This document shows positions 1 to 6,190 of a stretch of 40,423 nucleotides of DNA, one piece after another. A model generated the notes under the pieces. That model saw only the letters and a program-made list of their open reading frames with translations. It had not been told where the DNA came from and searched no databases. Source of the DNA: Bacillota bacterium (lineage in GTDB: Bacteria > Bacillota > Clostridia > Christensenellales > Christensenellaceae); contig JAEWMJ010000033.1 of the NCBI GenBank assembly GCA_023393165.1, forward strand, positions 1 to 40,423. The letters are read 5' to 3'. A program made the position numbers and the translations under genes. Within the stretch, counting starts at the first letter, position 1; each line of letters begins with the position of its first letter.

Positions 1-215
1 TCATTATAAGCCGTGTTGATATTTTCAATATAATTTTTCGAGATGATTCCGTATTCTGATAATTTGATAGTTGGCGGCGCGATGTGGGCATCGCACCCTA
101 CATTGATTTTACCCAACAGTTCATCTCTGCCTTTGACGCAAATCGTTATAAAATATACCCCGTTTGATGAATAATCATAATCTTTCAACCGGAAATTTTC
201 TTTGCGGCGAATCAT
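1..215 (-). CDS. REP-associated tyrosine transposase (RAYT), 5' part only
   Basis: An open frame of 71 codons runs from an ATG at 215 off the left edge. It begins MIRRKENFRLKDYDYS and continues with NGVYFITICVKGRDELLG, the N-terminal signature of Y1-type RAYT (TnpA-REP, IS200-like) proteins, followed by SEYGIISKNYIENI. RAYTs are single-strand endonucleases that act on REP hairpins. The catalytic His-x-His and Tyr would lie beyond the edge, so activity cannot be judged. A stop codon directly precedes the ATG, so the start is well set; a GGGGG run in the upstream hairpin is the only candidate ribosome site. A REP-like hairpin lies in frame inside the gene (76-101). The frame is intact over all that is visible. 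The family call is confident; whether the gene is complete is unknown. Confidence 0.85.
   Translation of the reverse strand, partial: MIRRKENFRLKDYDYSSNGVYFITICVKGRDELLGKINVGCDAHIAPPTIKLSEYGIISKNYIENINTAYN
76..101 (-). repeat. REP-like hairpin inside the RAYT gene (GTAG + stem)
   Basis: On the minus strand GTAG is followed at once by GGTGCGATG-CCCA-CATCGCGCC, a 9-bp stem with one mismatch. The insertion is in frame and encodes VGCDAHIAPP. The same layout, with different stems, occurs at 1401, 2528, 2640 and 7109. Confidence 0.75.
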
Positions 216-217
216 TC

Positions 218-251
218 AAAAAAAACCCCCTAGTTTTTTAGCAAGGGGGTT
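218..251 (-). terminator. rho-independent terminator
   Basis: AACCCCC (224-230) pairs with GGGGGTT (245-251) over a 14-nt loop, and on the minus strand the stem is followed by eight T. It sits directly after the stop of the metallopeptidase stub and ends three bases before the RAYT start codon, so it must also affect RAYT expression. Confidence 0.8.
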
Positions 252-351
252 AAGCTAAGCGCCAGTTAGGATAAAAGTGATCCATATATGCTTTGAAAAC
301 ATCATTACGGCTCTTTTCCAGAAAATGAACAAGCTCATGAATAATAACATA
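250..351 (-). pseudogene. C-terminal stub of a YgjP-like zinc metallopeptidase
   Basis: Reading the minus strand from 351 gives YVIIHELVHFLEKSRNDVF and then MDHFYPNWRLA before a TAA stop. The HELVH zinc motif, a downstream N/H-D and a closing PxWR are the end of the YgjP/DUF45 (M48-like) metallopeptidase family, which normally has about 230 residues. An in-frame stop precedes the tyrosine codon and nothing between 352 and 526 resembles the rest of the family, so at least 85% of the gene is missing. The stub keeps its own terminator (218-251). I infer that a deletion or insertion removed the 5' part. It is not expected to make a functional product. Confidence 0.7.
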
Positions 352-526
352 TTAAAGACATTCCGGTTATTTTTTTGCAAGCTGTAGGTTAGCCATAGCT
401 AAGCTTAAACTACAACTTCAGACCTAAGTGAATTTATCCGTGTCTGTTTTGTTCCATAAAAAGCATCTTGAATAAAAGTATAATTGCATATTGAAGTATA
501 GATGTTTTGGCTTTGGAGTCAATTTA

Positions 527-976
527 TTATATAATTTTCACCTCAGTTCCCAACGGTAATTTGTAGTAAAGCTCCAGCAGGTCTCTGTTATACATCCGTA
601 TGCAGCCGTCCGATACGGCTTTCCCGATGGAATCGAGATCATTAGTGCCGTGTATGCCGTAATGCGGTTTTGAAATCCCCATCCATGCTGCGCCCATCGC
701 GCGTAAGTGCGGAGTGGGGTCTTTGTTTATTATTTTGAATGTCCCCTTGGGCGTGGGCGTGGACGGCTTTCCAATGGCTATGTGGTAGCTTTCTAAAAGT
801 TTTCCGCTTTGATACAAATAAAGCCGTTTCTCTTTTGTGTTTACAAGAATATTGTATGGCGGGTCGCCAGCCTTGCAGGTACAGGGCTTTTTTGGATCAG
901 CTTTTAAAAATTTGTCACCCTCTGGCGGCTTGTCGCAATCGTCAGGGGCATATGGGCGGTTAAATGAACCGTACAT
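527..976 (-). CDS. L,D-transpeptidase (YkuD domain)
   Basis: This 149-residue protein carries the YkuD catalytic domain from about residue 41 to the end. The active-site block is visible as HGTN (His109) and SDGCIRM (Cys125). The family forms 3-3 peptidoglycan cross-links or attaches proteins to peptidoglycan. The N-terminal 40 residues are hydrophilic, hold three cysteines (14, 32, 34) and show no signal peptide or membrane anchor, which is odd for an enzyme acting outside the cell. The start is supported by GGAGG upstream of the ATG. A TATACT-like -10 lies near 1003-1008, but no good -35 is seen. The gene stands alone between RAYT remnants. Family certain; substrate and export route unknown. 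Confidence 0.9.
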   Translation of the reverse strand: MYGSFNRPYAPDDCDKPPEGDKFLKADPKKPCTCKAGDPPYNILVNTKEKRLYLYQSGKLLESYHIAIGKPSTPTPKGTFKIINKDPTPHLRAMGAAWMGISKPHYGIHGTNDLDSIGKAVSDGCIRMYNRDLLELYYKLPLGTEVKII

Positions 977-1023
977 TGCTTATAAACCTCCATCAATAGT
1001 ATTGATATAGTATATTTGCAGCG

Positions 1024-1051
1024 GGGCGCAGTTGATTGTTTTTTTGCGCCC
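1024..1051. other. hairpin upstream of the L,D-transpeptidase gene
   Basis: GGGCGCA (1024-1030) pairs with TGCGCCC (1045-1051) around a T-rich loop. It has no T-run after the stem in either direction. It could be a regulatory structure or an old repeat. The rest of 977-1260 shows nothing I recognise, apart from a short match at 1187-1215 to 14780-14840 (a 'gaagcgg' then 'aggaatacct' phrase). Confidence 0.4.
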
Positions 1052-1260
1052 AAAATTAGAATAGGTACATTTTAATGCCCGCATATAGTATAACAAAAAT
1101 GGAATTTGGTTTTTAAAAATAAAGACGCATTACTTTTGTCTGGAAAGTTGAAATCCTTTTTATACCATTTGGTAAAGCAAGCCCATAATGAAGCGGAAAA
1201 AGGAATACCTGAAAATAAAAAAGCACTCAATCAAACCAACAGCTAATATAAACCGTACAT

Positions 1261-1287
1261 ATCCTTCGACTTCGCTCAGGATGACGT
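1261..1287. repeat. dispersed ATCCT...AGGAT hairpin repeat, copy 1
   Basis: ATCCT (1261-1265) and AGGAT (1278-1282) flank TCGACTTCGCTC, followed by GAC. The same element is at 15124-15148, and base-paired variants are at 14876 and 14972. From memory, near-identical sequences are scattered through many bacterial genomes. A partial copy (ggctcaggatgaccgg) is at 1428-1444. Confidence 0.65.
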
Positions 1288-1326
1288 GGTGTGGTATTAT
1301 TCCTGAGCCGGGCTTTGCAATCGTCA

Positions 1327-1427
1327 TCATTATAAGCCGAGCTTATATTTTCAATATACTTTTTTGAGATTATTCCGTATGCTGTAATTTTATAGTTGGC
1401 GGTGCGATGTGGGCATCGCACCCTACA
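1327..1427 (-). pseudogene. decayed RAYT fragment
   Basis: These 101 bases align with 1-102 of the RAYT gene along their whole length with many substitutions and one single-base deletion near 1384. Before the deletion the minus strand encodes VGCDAHIAPPTIKL; after it the matching peptide AYGIISKKYIENISSAYND is in another frame, and the first frame ends at a stop. It therefore descends from a RAYT gene and is dead. It retains the GTAG hairpin. Neither end of the gene is present. Confidence 0.7.
1401..1426 (-). repeat. REP-like GTAG hairpin (perfect 9-bp stem)
   Basis: GGTGCGATG (1401-1409) and CATCGCACC (1414-1422) flank TGGG. On the minus strand GTAG directly precedes the stem. Compared with 76-101, the one mismatched pair is perfect here. 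Confidence 0.75.
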
Positions 1428-1599
1428 TGGCTCAGGATGACCGGGATTGGTTTTTCGGGCGATTTTCTGGCAGACTCTCTTTATTGGCACCCGCTAAATG
1501 CTTGTATGCGCCCTACTGCCGATATTTGCCCCCACGGATCCTTCGCTTGCTCTAATTGACGTTGGCGGGCGTTGCAGCCTTTTTCTTTGTTTCCGCATC

Positions 1600-1619
1600 A
1601 AAAAACCGCCTGACGGCGG
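1600..1619 (-). terminator. rho-independent terminator
   Basis: CCGCC (1606-1610), loop TGAC, GGCGG (1615-1619), followed on the minus strand by six T. It lies 14 bases past the stop of the two-helix membrane protein. Confidence 0.8.
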
Positions 1620-1632
1620 CTCGTAAAAAAGT

Positions 1633-2052
1633 TTATTTGGATTCTTTTTCTCTCATCAATTCCGTTATGATACCCAACTGAAAACTGGAATCAAATTTCT
1701 CGTAATTTTTACGGCTGTTGCCAACCAATATAATGCACTCAGAAACAACAAGTAATAAAGCGATAACCGCAAAAATAATTATACTGTAATATTTCAGATT
1801 TTCTTCGGTTATTGTACTTTTGAATAAAAACAACGCCGCGGTCAGCAGCATAGCGAATATTGAAATCGTATAGGATTGTATCTGGTGCAGATATTTACAT
1901 TCACTGATCAATAACCGGGTTTCATATTTAATTTTGTCTTCCCTTAATTCCTCCAGACTTTTTTCTTTGTATATATCACAAAGTTTGCGCCTGTATTTTA
2001 AACACAGCTCATAGTCCTTGTATTTATATTTTCTCTTTCTGTTTCGGCCCAT
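1633..2052 (-). CDS. small two-helix membrane protein, unknown function
   Basis: The 139 residues comprise a very basic N-terminus (MGRNRKRKYKYKDYE), a charged helical stretch to about residue 58, two hydrophobic segments (about 60-78 and 88-110) joined by a short loop, and a charged C-terminus. This would place both ends in the cytoplasm. AAGGTGTG upstream of the ATG is a plausible ribosome site, and the gene has its own terminator. I do not recognise the family. The layout (helix, two membrane spans, short tail) resembles SLATT-type two-membrane-helix effectors, but I see no specific motif and no partner gene, so that is only an alternative. The start and reading frame are reasonably sure. 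Confidence 0.6.
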   Translation of the reverse strand: MGRNRKRKYKYKDYELCLKYRRKLCDIYKEKSLEELREDKIKYETRLLISECKYLHQIQSYTISIFAMLLTAALFLFKSTITEENLKYYSIIIFAVIALLLVVSECIILVGNSRKNYEKFDSSFQLGIITELMREKESK

Positions 2053-2248
2053 ATAAAATCACACCTTATATACAATTATATATAAAGATAGATATGAATC
2101 ATATTTAAAATGTATGTATAAATATTTGTCCGCGTGAATATCCTTTATATGTTTGCTCAAAACGGAGTTCCGGACGGGCGTTGTCGAACCCTCGTTGAAT
2201 TGAATATTTTATGCGATCCGGCAGACACTATTTTACGGAGGTGATATC

Positions 2249-2398
2249 ATGCCGGATTATCCGTTTAATGACCCTGAAACGCTCAAATACTTTTCCACCC
2301 TGCCCACCATGGTTAAGGAATCGATCATTCAAAGCGGCGTAAAATTTAATTCTGAAAATGATCTGCGGACGTTTGTTAAGAATCTGCAGAAAAAATAA
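2249..2398 (+). CDS. small 49-residue protein
   Basis: An ATG at 2249 sits seven bases after a strong GGAGG and opens a 49-codon frame starting MPDYPFNDPETLKYFSTLP and ending LRTFVKNLQKK. It is hydrophilic with amphipathic helices and no signal peptide. A possible promoter (TTGTCG, 18 bp, TATTTT) lies at 2181-2210. Short proteins starting with a similar MPDYPFNDPETL block occur in Clostridia, to my recollection, without known function. The ideal ribosome site, the plausible composition and the position opposite a minus-strand gene support it as real. It may be followed by a weak hairpin at 2452-2469. Confidence 0.7.
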   Translation: MPDYPFNDPETLKYFSTLPTMVKESIIQSGVKFNSENDLRTFVKNLQKK

Positions 2399-2451
2399 AC
2401 GCGTTTTCACAAATGCAGGGAAAGGGCTGCGGCAAAACAAACCAGAATGCG

Positions 2452-2469
2452 CAACCCTTTTTCGGGTTG
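2452..2469 (+). terminator. weak hairpin after the small gene
   Basis: CAACCC (2452-2457), loop of six mostly T, GGGTTG (2464-2469), then GTTTG. It could end the 49-residue gene, but the T-run is poor. Confidence 0.35.
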
Positions 2470-2527
2470 GTTTGCCTACCTTGATTTTGATCATCATAAA
2501 AGCGTCGGGAAAGGAAATACGGCTGAG

Positions 2528-2549
2528 ACGCGCAATGCGCGCCCCTACA
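2528..2549 (-). repeat. REP-like GTAG hairpin
   Basis: On the minus strand GTAG is followed by GGGCGCGC-ATT-GCGCGTCT, an 8-bp stem with two G-T pairs. The stem sequence is unrelated to the copies at 76 and 1401. A weaker relative (cgcaatgcgcgcc) follows at 2571-2583. The 2399-2713 gap holds only such repeats and the terminator at 2676. Confidence 0.6.
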
Positions 2550-2638
2550 TGCAATCGGCAAATCTTTGGACGCAATGCGCGCCGTTAAATGGACGGAGCA
2601 GTGGGCGACCTCCCGTCCTTAGCGTCCTCAGAAATCAA

Positions 2639-2657
2639 TGCGGGAATCCCGCCCTAA
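2639..2657 (-). repeat. REP-like hairpin with TTAG instead of GTAG
   Basis: Minus strand TTAG then GGCGGG-ATT-CCCGC, a 5-bp stem. Same layout as the GTAG hairpins with a one-base change in the foot. Confidence 0.5.
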
Positions 2658-2675
2658 GTATAGCCAGCCTGAAAT

Positions 2676-2695
2676 TAAAAAAAGCGGGCTCCCGC
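2676..2695 (-). terminator. rho-independent terminator of the DUF503 gene
   Basis: GCGGG (2684-2688) and CCCGC (2691-2695) form a tight stem followed on the minus strand by seven T. It lies 18 bases past the stop at 2714. Confidence 0.7.
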
Positions 2696-2713
2696 CTGCC
2701 ACAGTTATAACTG

Positions 2714-2995
2714 CTATGTCACTTCCCGCCACACGCGTATGATCTGGGCCTGCGTATTCTCTTCCACAAAGTTGAGCACACGGTCCAATATGCTGTCCGC
2801 CTGCGCGGCGTCCGCGGCGATCGCGGCAACGCCGATCACAATGGTCTGGTGCGTGTCCTGCGCGTCCACCTCCGCGACCGATACGTTGAACTTATTGCCG
2901 ATACGCGTCAAAAGGCTTTTGACCTCCATCCGTTTTTCTTTTAAGCTGTGCACCCAGGGAGCGTACAGATTTACTGTCAGCACGGCGACCTGCAT
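2714..2995 (-). CDS. DUF503 / YlxP-like protein
   Basis: This is a 93-residue protein starting MQVAVLTVNLYAPWVHSLKE, with the family block KEKRMEVKSLLTRI at residues 20-33 and a C-terminal IRVWREVT. YlxP-type proteins are short ferredoxin-like alpha/beta proteins, often encoded in ribosome-maturation operons; their role is unclear. The reading frame stays open upstream to 3415, but only the last 93 codons look like the family, and AAAGGAG stands five bases before the ATG at 2995, so the longer frame is rejected. The gene is monocistronic here, with its own terminator, outside the usual nusA-infB-rbfA context. Family sure, function unknown. Confidence 0.88.
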   Translation of the reverse strand: MQVAVLTVNLYAPWVHSLKEKRMEVKSLLTRIGNKFNVSVAEVDAQDTHQTIVIGVAAIAADAAQADSILDRVLNFVEENTQAQIIRVWREVT

Positions 2996-3115
2996 AGTTT
3001 GAACTCCTTTATCCGCGATGTTATTTGGATAGTATCTGAAATAAATTGCATTATTTTGATTTATATTATACCATATATGAAAAAAAAATCGCCATAATGA
3101 TATAAGAGAAATATA

Positions 3116-3140
3116 AAAAACGGCATCTAGTGCCGTTTTT
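3116..3140. terminator. bidirectional terminator
   Basis: AAAAACGGCA (3116-3125), loop TCTAG, TGCCGTTTTT (3131-3140): a perfect 10-bp stem with A- and T-runs on both sides. It directly follows the stop of the MerR gene on the minus strand. Confidence 0.85.
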
Positions 3141-3143
3141 GAT

Positions 3144-3908
3144 TTAATTTGTTTCCGTAAATTTGAGTATCGCGTCCCGCAGGAACACGGCCGCTCCGGT
3201 TCCCGCAGCCTTGTCGTAATACGCGGTGAAACGTTCGTCTTCCGTATACATCCGCGCGACTCCCGCGTGCGCCTCACCGGAATATTTGTCCCAGTACATG
3301 CACAGCCATTCCTTATGCAGCCGCGCGGTCTCCTGCGCCTTTTCCCCCGCCGGCTCGCCGGCCGCCATCGCCACGCGCAGCCCTTCAAGTATCCGCTCCT
3401 CCAGATCCTTCGCACGGGCGTAAGTTTGGGCGTCCATCTTGCGGACTTTGGCGTAGGAGCCTTCCACAGCCGCGTCTCCGTATTTTTGGCGGATCTCCCG
3501 CCCGTATTTTTTCTCGTTTTCTTCTATCAGGTTTTGTTTGAATCCCTCAAATTTCTCCTTATCCGTCATAATGGTCTCTCCTTCCATATTTGCGATGGTT
3601 TTATCAAGGTTTGAAAGCAATCGATCCAGCCGGTGCTTTTCTAAAAGGATTTTGCTCCGGTGCTCCCGCAGGGCGGCCGCCCGGTCGTATCCCGGCGAAT
3701 CCAGTATTTCCCTGATATCCGCCAGTCCAACGCCCAGTTCGCGGTAAAAAAGTATCTGCTGCAGCCTGTCAACTTCTTTTTGCCCGTATATGCGGTAATC
3801 CGAAAATTCCCTCCTTTGGGGTGATAAAAGACCTATCTCATCATAGTACCTGAGCGTCCGCGGACTCACCCCCGCAATTTTGCTTAAAACGTTTACCGTG
3901 TATTCCAT
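3144..3908 (-). CDS. MerR-family regulator with TipAS domain
   Basis: The 254-residue protein has an N-terminal winged helix (MEYTVNVLSKIAGVSPRTLR, then YYDEIGLLSP), a helical linker (about 75-112) and a TipAS-type C-terminal domain (about 118-250) with WDKYSGEAHAGVARMY near the end. TipA/Mta-type regulators bind drugs or other small molecules in this domain and activate promoters with overlong spacers, often their own. An upstream ATG would add six residues, but GGAGG stands eight bases before the ATG at 3908, which I therefore choose. Its promoter (3941-3971) has the 19-bp spacer expected for autoregulation. No transporter follows it. Family confident; ligand unknown. Confidence 0.9.
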   Translation of the reverse strand: MEYTVNVLSKIAGVSPRTLRYYDEIGLLSPQRREFSDYRIYGQKEVDRLQQILFYRELGVGLADIREILDSPGYDRAAALREHRSKILLEKHRLDRLLSNLDKTIANMEGETIMTDKEKFEGFKQNLIEENEKKYGREIRQKYGDAAVEGSYAKVRKMDAQTYARAKDLEERILEGLRVAMAAGEPAGEKAQETARLHKEWLCMYWDKYSGEAHAGVARMYTEDERFTAYYDKAAGTGAAVFLRDAILKFTETN

Positions 3909-3940
3909 TGCCATTTCCTCCTTCATCCACCGCCGGAATC

Positions 3941-3971
3941 ATCATAAACCTTTACGCAACGTGAATGTCAA
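3941..3971 (-). promoter_or_regulatory. MerR-type promoter with 19-bp spacer
   Basis: On the minus strand TTGACA (3971-3966) and TATGAT (3946-3941) are 19 bp apart. The spacer holds an imperfect dyad TTCACG-TTG-CGTAAA. An overlong spacer with a central dyad is the hallmark of MerR-controlled promoters. The gene start is 33 bases downstream. Confidence 0.75.
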
Positions 3972-4046
3972 TCATTATTTTATACAAAAATAAATACGGC
4001 TTCCAGGAATAAATTTTATTCGGGATAGCAATCTATGGTATAATGA

Positions 4047-4622
4047 TTGAAAAACGCAAAGGCGGAATACATTAAAGTGTTTAAGAGCAAATGGACCTGG
4101 ATCGTGATCGCGCTTCTGATCCTTGGCGATCAGGGAATCAAACTGTATATCAACGCGCACTATCTGGGGACAATATTGCCTGTTCTGCCGCCCGTTATCT
4201 ATTTCAGGCCGATATTCAATACGGATTATTCGTGGTTTGCATCCATGCTGGATCTTTCGCTGAGCAAATGGCTGCACGCGGCGCTTGTGGGCATACTGCT
4301 TGTTTTGATACTGCTTTTTTACAGGCACCTGCAAAACCGTCTTTACAAAAACAATACGGTGAGCGTGCTGTTTGCCTTTCTTTTTTCGGGCGCTTTTTGC
4401 TCGCTTCTGGACAAGGTCTTCTGGAACGGCAGCCTGGATTTTGTGCTGATAAAGGGCTTTTTTACATTCGATACCAAAGACGTGTACATCAGCTTGTTTG
4501 TGGGACTGACGCTGCTTTTTCTGGTACAAAAAAACAAGGTTTTCCATGAGATCACGGAAAACCGTTTGTTTAATTCCTTCGTTCATGAACTGACCGGAAA
4601 TTCAAAAAAACAAAAACAATAA
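4047..4622 (+). CDS. divergent signal peptidase II (LspA-like)
   Basis: This is a 191-residue membrane protein with four hydrophobic segments (about 16-36, 74-92, 105-121, 146-160). LspA cleaves the signal peptide of prolipoproteins ahead of the lipidated cysteine. LspA features can be matched in order: DQGIK (28-32), FNTDYS (57-62) in place of the usual N-x-G-A-x-F block, SLLDK with Asp122, and FDTKD with Asp145; the two aspartates match the catalytic pair. The usual GNLIDR asparagine is serine. The start is doubtful: TTG 4047 has no ribosome site and a TATAAT lies at 4039-4044. GTG 4077, after AAAGGCGG, is an alternative that removes ten residues. Probably a paralogue rather than the housekeeping enzyme. 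Confidence 0.7.
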   Translation: MKNAKAEYIKVFKSKWTWIVIALLILGDQGIKLYINAHYLGTILPVLPPVIYFRPIFNTDYSWFASMLDLSLSKWLHAALVGILLVLILLFYRHLQNRLYKNNTVSVLFAFLFSGAFCSLLDKVFWNGSLDFVLIKGFFTFDTKDVYISLFVGLTLLFLVQKNKVFHEITENRLFNSFVHELTGNSKKQKQ

Positions 4623-4681
4623 AAGCAAGAACGACAGATTGATGACAAACAGTATTATTTTAGCATTCAAAAATTAGATGA

Positions 4682-5032
4682 ACCGTTTCCTTAAATGAAT
4701 GAAGGCTGCTGAAAGCCCCAAATACAAGGCGTTTTGAGAGCGGAGCTGAGCGCACGCCAACGCGTGAAAAAGCGAGGTGAACGCTCACTGAGCATGAGAT
4801 AAGCACGAGTGCAATACTATAATAAAGAGCTTACGTGAAGTGCGCATCCATAGCGAAGTGCCGAGGCGACGCAAGCGTAGTACATCCTACGCTGAGGAGA
4901 GCGGAGCCGACCGCCGCCAGTGGTGGAAAAAAGAAGGCGAACGCTCACTAAGCACGAGATGAATGCGAGCGTAAACATATATGAAAACTTACGCGAAGCA
5001 TGAATCCGTAGCGAAGTGGGAAGGGCGGAAAA
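4682..5032. repeat. modular dispersed repeat, copy A
   Basis: This region fills the gap between two converging genes. It opens with a 49-bp block (4682-4730) that matches 7149-7197 in reverse at 45 of 49 positions. Two body modules follow (4736-4870 and 4899-5030), each with a GAGCGGAGC head, a GCTCACT(G/A)AGC palindrome, a GCGAGCGT-type phrase and a TTACGxGAAG...TAGCGAAGTG tail. Between them is a 7-bp hairpin AGCGTAG/CTACGCT (4874-4893). Related modules are at 10.2 and 14.4 kb. No open frame is conserved between copies. Confidence 0.75.
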
Positions 5033-5071
5033 ACAACACAGTAGTTGGGGTTTGTCAGCGGCCTGACGTTT

Positions 5072-6082
5072 TTACAGGAACGAACCTGTTCCCCATTGCG
5101 CCGCGAGCGAAGCCAAAGCTACGGCCGCCCAGCAGATGCTCCCCAGCAATATCGGCTTATAGCCGTTTTTCAGCATGCTTTTGAGGTTGGTATTCAGCCC
5201 GATCGCCGCCATTGCCATAACGATCATAAACTTGCCGGCCGTGGACAGGCCGTGCGCCAAAGCCGCCGGCATTCCCGTGAATGTGGACAGGACCGCCGCC
5301 GCAAGGAATCCTATAACAAACCAGGGAAATACCTTCGCAAAATGAAAATTGTTTTTGCCGTCCGCGGCATTTTTTTTTGACGTATAGATTGCGAGCGCCA
5401 GGGTGACCGGAACGATCATGAGCGTTCTGGTGAGTTTTACGATGGTGGCCATTTCAAGGGCGGTCCCCGTGCCCGACGTTTCGCTCCAGGATACGCCCGC
5501 CGCCACCACGGAGGAAGTATCGTTGATCGCGGTGCCTGCCCACATCCCGAACCCGGCGTCCGAAAGTCCCATCAGCCTGCCCAGGGTTGGAAAAATGAAT
5601 ACGGCGACGATGTTGAACAGAAAAATGGTGGATATCGACTGCGCCACTTCCCTGTCTTCCGCCTGTATTACCGGAGCGGTCGCGGCGATCGCGGAACCGC
5701 CGCAAATGGATGTGCCCACGCCTATCAGCGTTGCCAATTTGCCCGGTACCTTCAGCCCCCGTCCCACAAAATATGCCGCCAGAAACGCCGAGCCCAGCGT
5801 GAACGCCATAATAAACAGGGACTGGCTGCCTATACGGAGTATTGAAAACAAGTTCATCTCGAAACCTAAAAGTATGATTGAATATTGCAGGATCTTTTTT
5901 GACGTAAAGGCGATCCCTTTTTCAAAAACCGGTTTTTTGAGGAACATCCCCGCCAATATGCCGAATAATATTCCGAAAACCGGTCCCCCTACGATATTGA
6001 ATTCTTTTCCCAGAAACCATGACGGGACCGCTATTGCAAGACAAAGTATCAGGCCGGGGCCAAACTGTTTTATTTTTTTCAT
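5072..6082 (-). CDS. YeiH / UPF0324 family membrane protein (putative sulfate exporter)
   Basis: The 336-residue protein is hydrophobic throughout, with about ten membrane segments. Family marks include GTSICGGSAIAATAPVI near residue 130, GTAINDTSSVVAAG near residue 183, and a C-terminal AAIGLNTNLKSM. The family is annotated as a putative sulfate exporter from structural resemblance; in enterobacteria yeiH sits beside a LysR gene. GGAGAG precedes the ATG. The divergent LysR gene at 6191 repeats the yeiE-yeiH layout, so the LysR protein probably controls it. The transported compound is not established. Frame and family are sure. Confidence 0.88.
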   Translation of the reverse strand: MKKIKQFGPGLILCLAIAVPSWFLGKEFNIVGGPVFGILFGILAGMFLKKPVFEKGIAFTSKKILQYSIILLGFEMNLFSILRIGSQSLFIMAFTLGSAFLAAYFVGRGLKVPGKLATLIGVGTSICGGSAIAATAPVIQAEDREVAQSISTIFLFNIVAVFIFPTLGRLMGLSDAGFGMWAGTAINDTSSVVAAGVSWSETSGTGTALEMATIVKLTRTLMIVPVTLALAIYTSKKNAADGKNNFHFAKVFPWFVIGFLAAAVLSTFTGMPAALAHGLSTAGKFMIVMAMAAIGLNTNLKSMLKNGYKPILLGSICWAAVALASLAAQWGTGSFL

Positions 6083-6126
6083 TTCCGCTCTCCATCTTCA
6101 GTTTTTTTTATTCTACTACTTTACTT

Positions 6127-6159
6127 TTGAAAGGTATAATATTATATTTTTATATTATA
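6127..6159 (+). promoter_or_regulatory. divergent LysR/yeiH control region
   Basis: TTGAAA (6127-6132) and TATATT (6151-6156) form a possible lysR promoter with an 18-bp spacer. TATAATAT (6135-6142) and ATATTATA (6152-6159) form an inverted repeat that could be a LysR box. The tract is very AT-rich, so chance symmetry is possible. Confidence 0.45.
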
Positions 6160-6190
6160 TATAATAATCTACCTATATAACGAGGTTTGT

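Noticed and set aside
1227..1490. 87-codon minus-strand frame across repeats
   Set aside because: It is made of the ATCCT hairpin, a frameshifted RAYT piece and spacer sequence joined by chance.
2996..3415. N-terminal extension of the DUF503 frame (140 extra codons)
   Set aside because: It is Arg/Gly-rich antisense of the MerR gene, and AAAGGAG with ATG at 2995 gives a protein of family length.
3975..4586. 203-codon minus-strand frame opposite the LspA-like gene
   Set aside because: It mirrors the plus-strand gene, whose membrane segments and LspA motifs are convincing; no ribosome site or family features on the minus frame.
5403..6164. 253-codon plus-strand frame opposite YeiH
   Set aside because: Antisense of a well-supported membrane protein gene; no ribosome site or recognisable domain.
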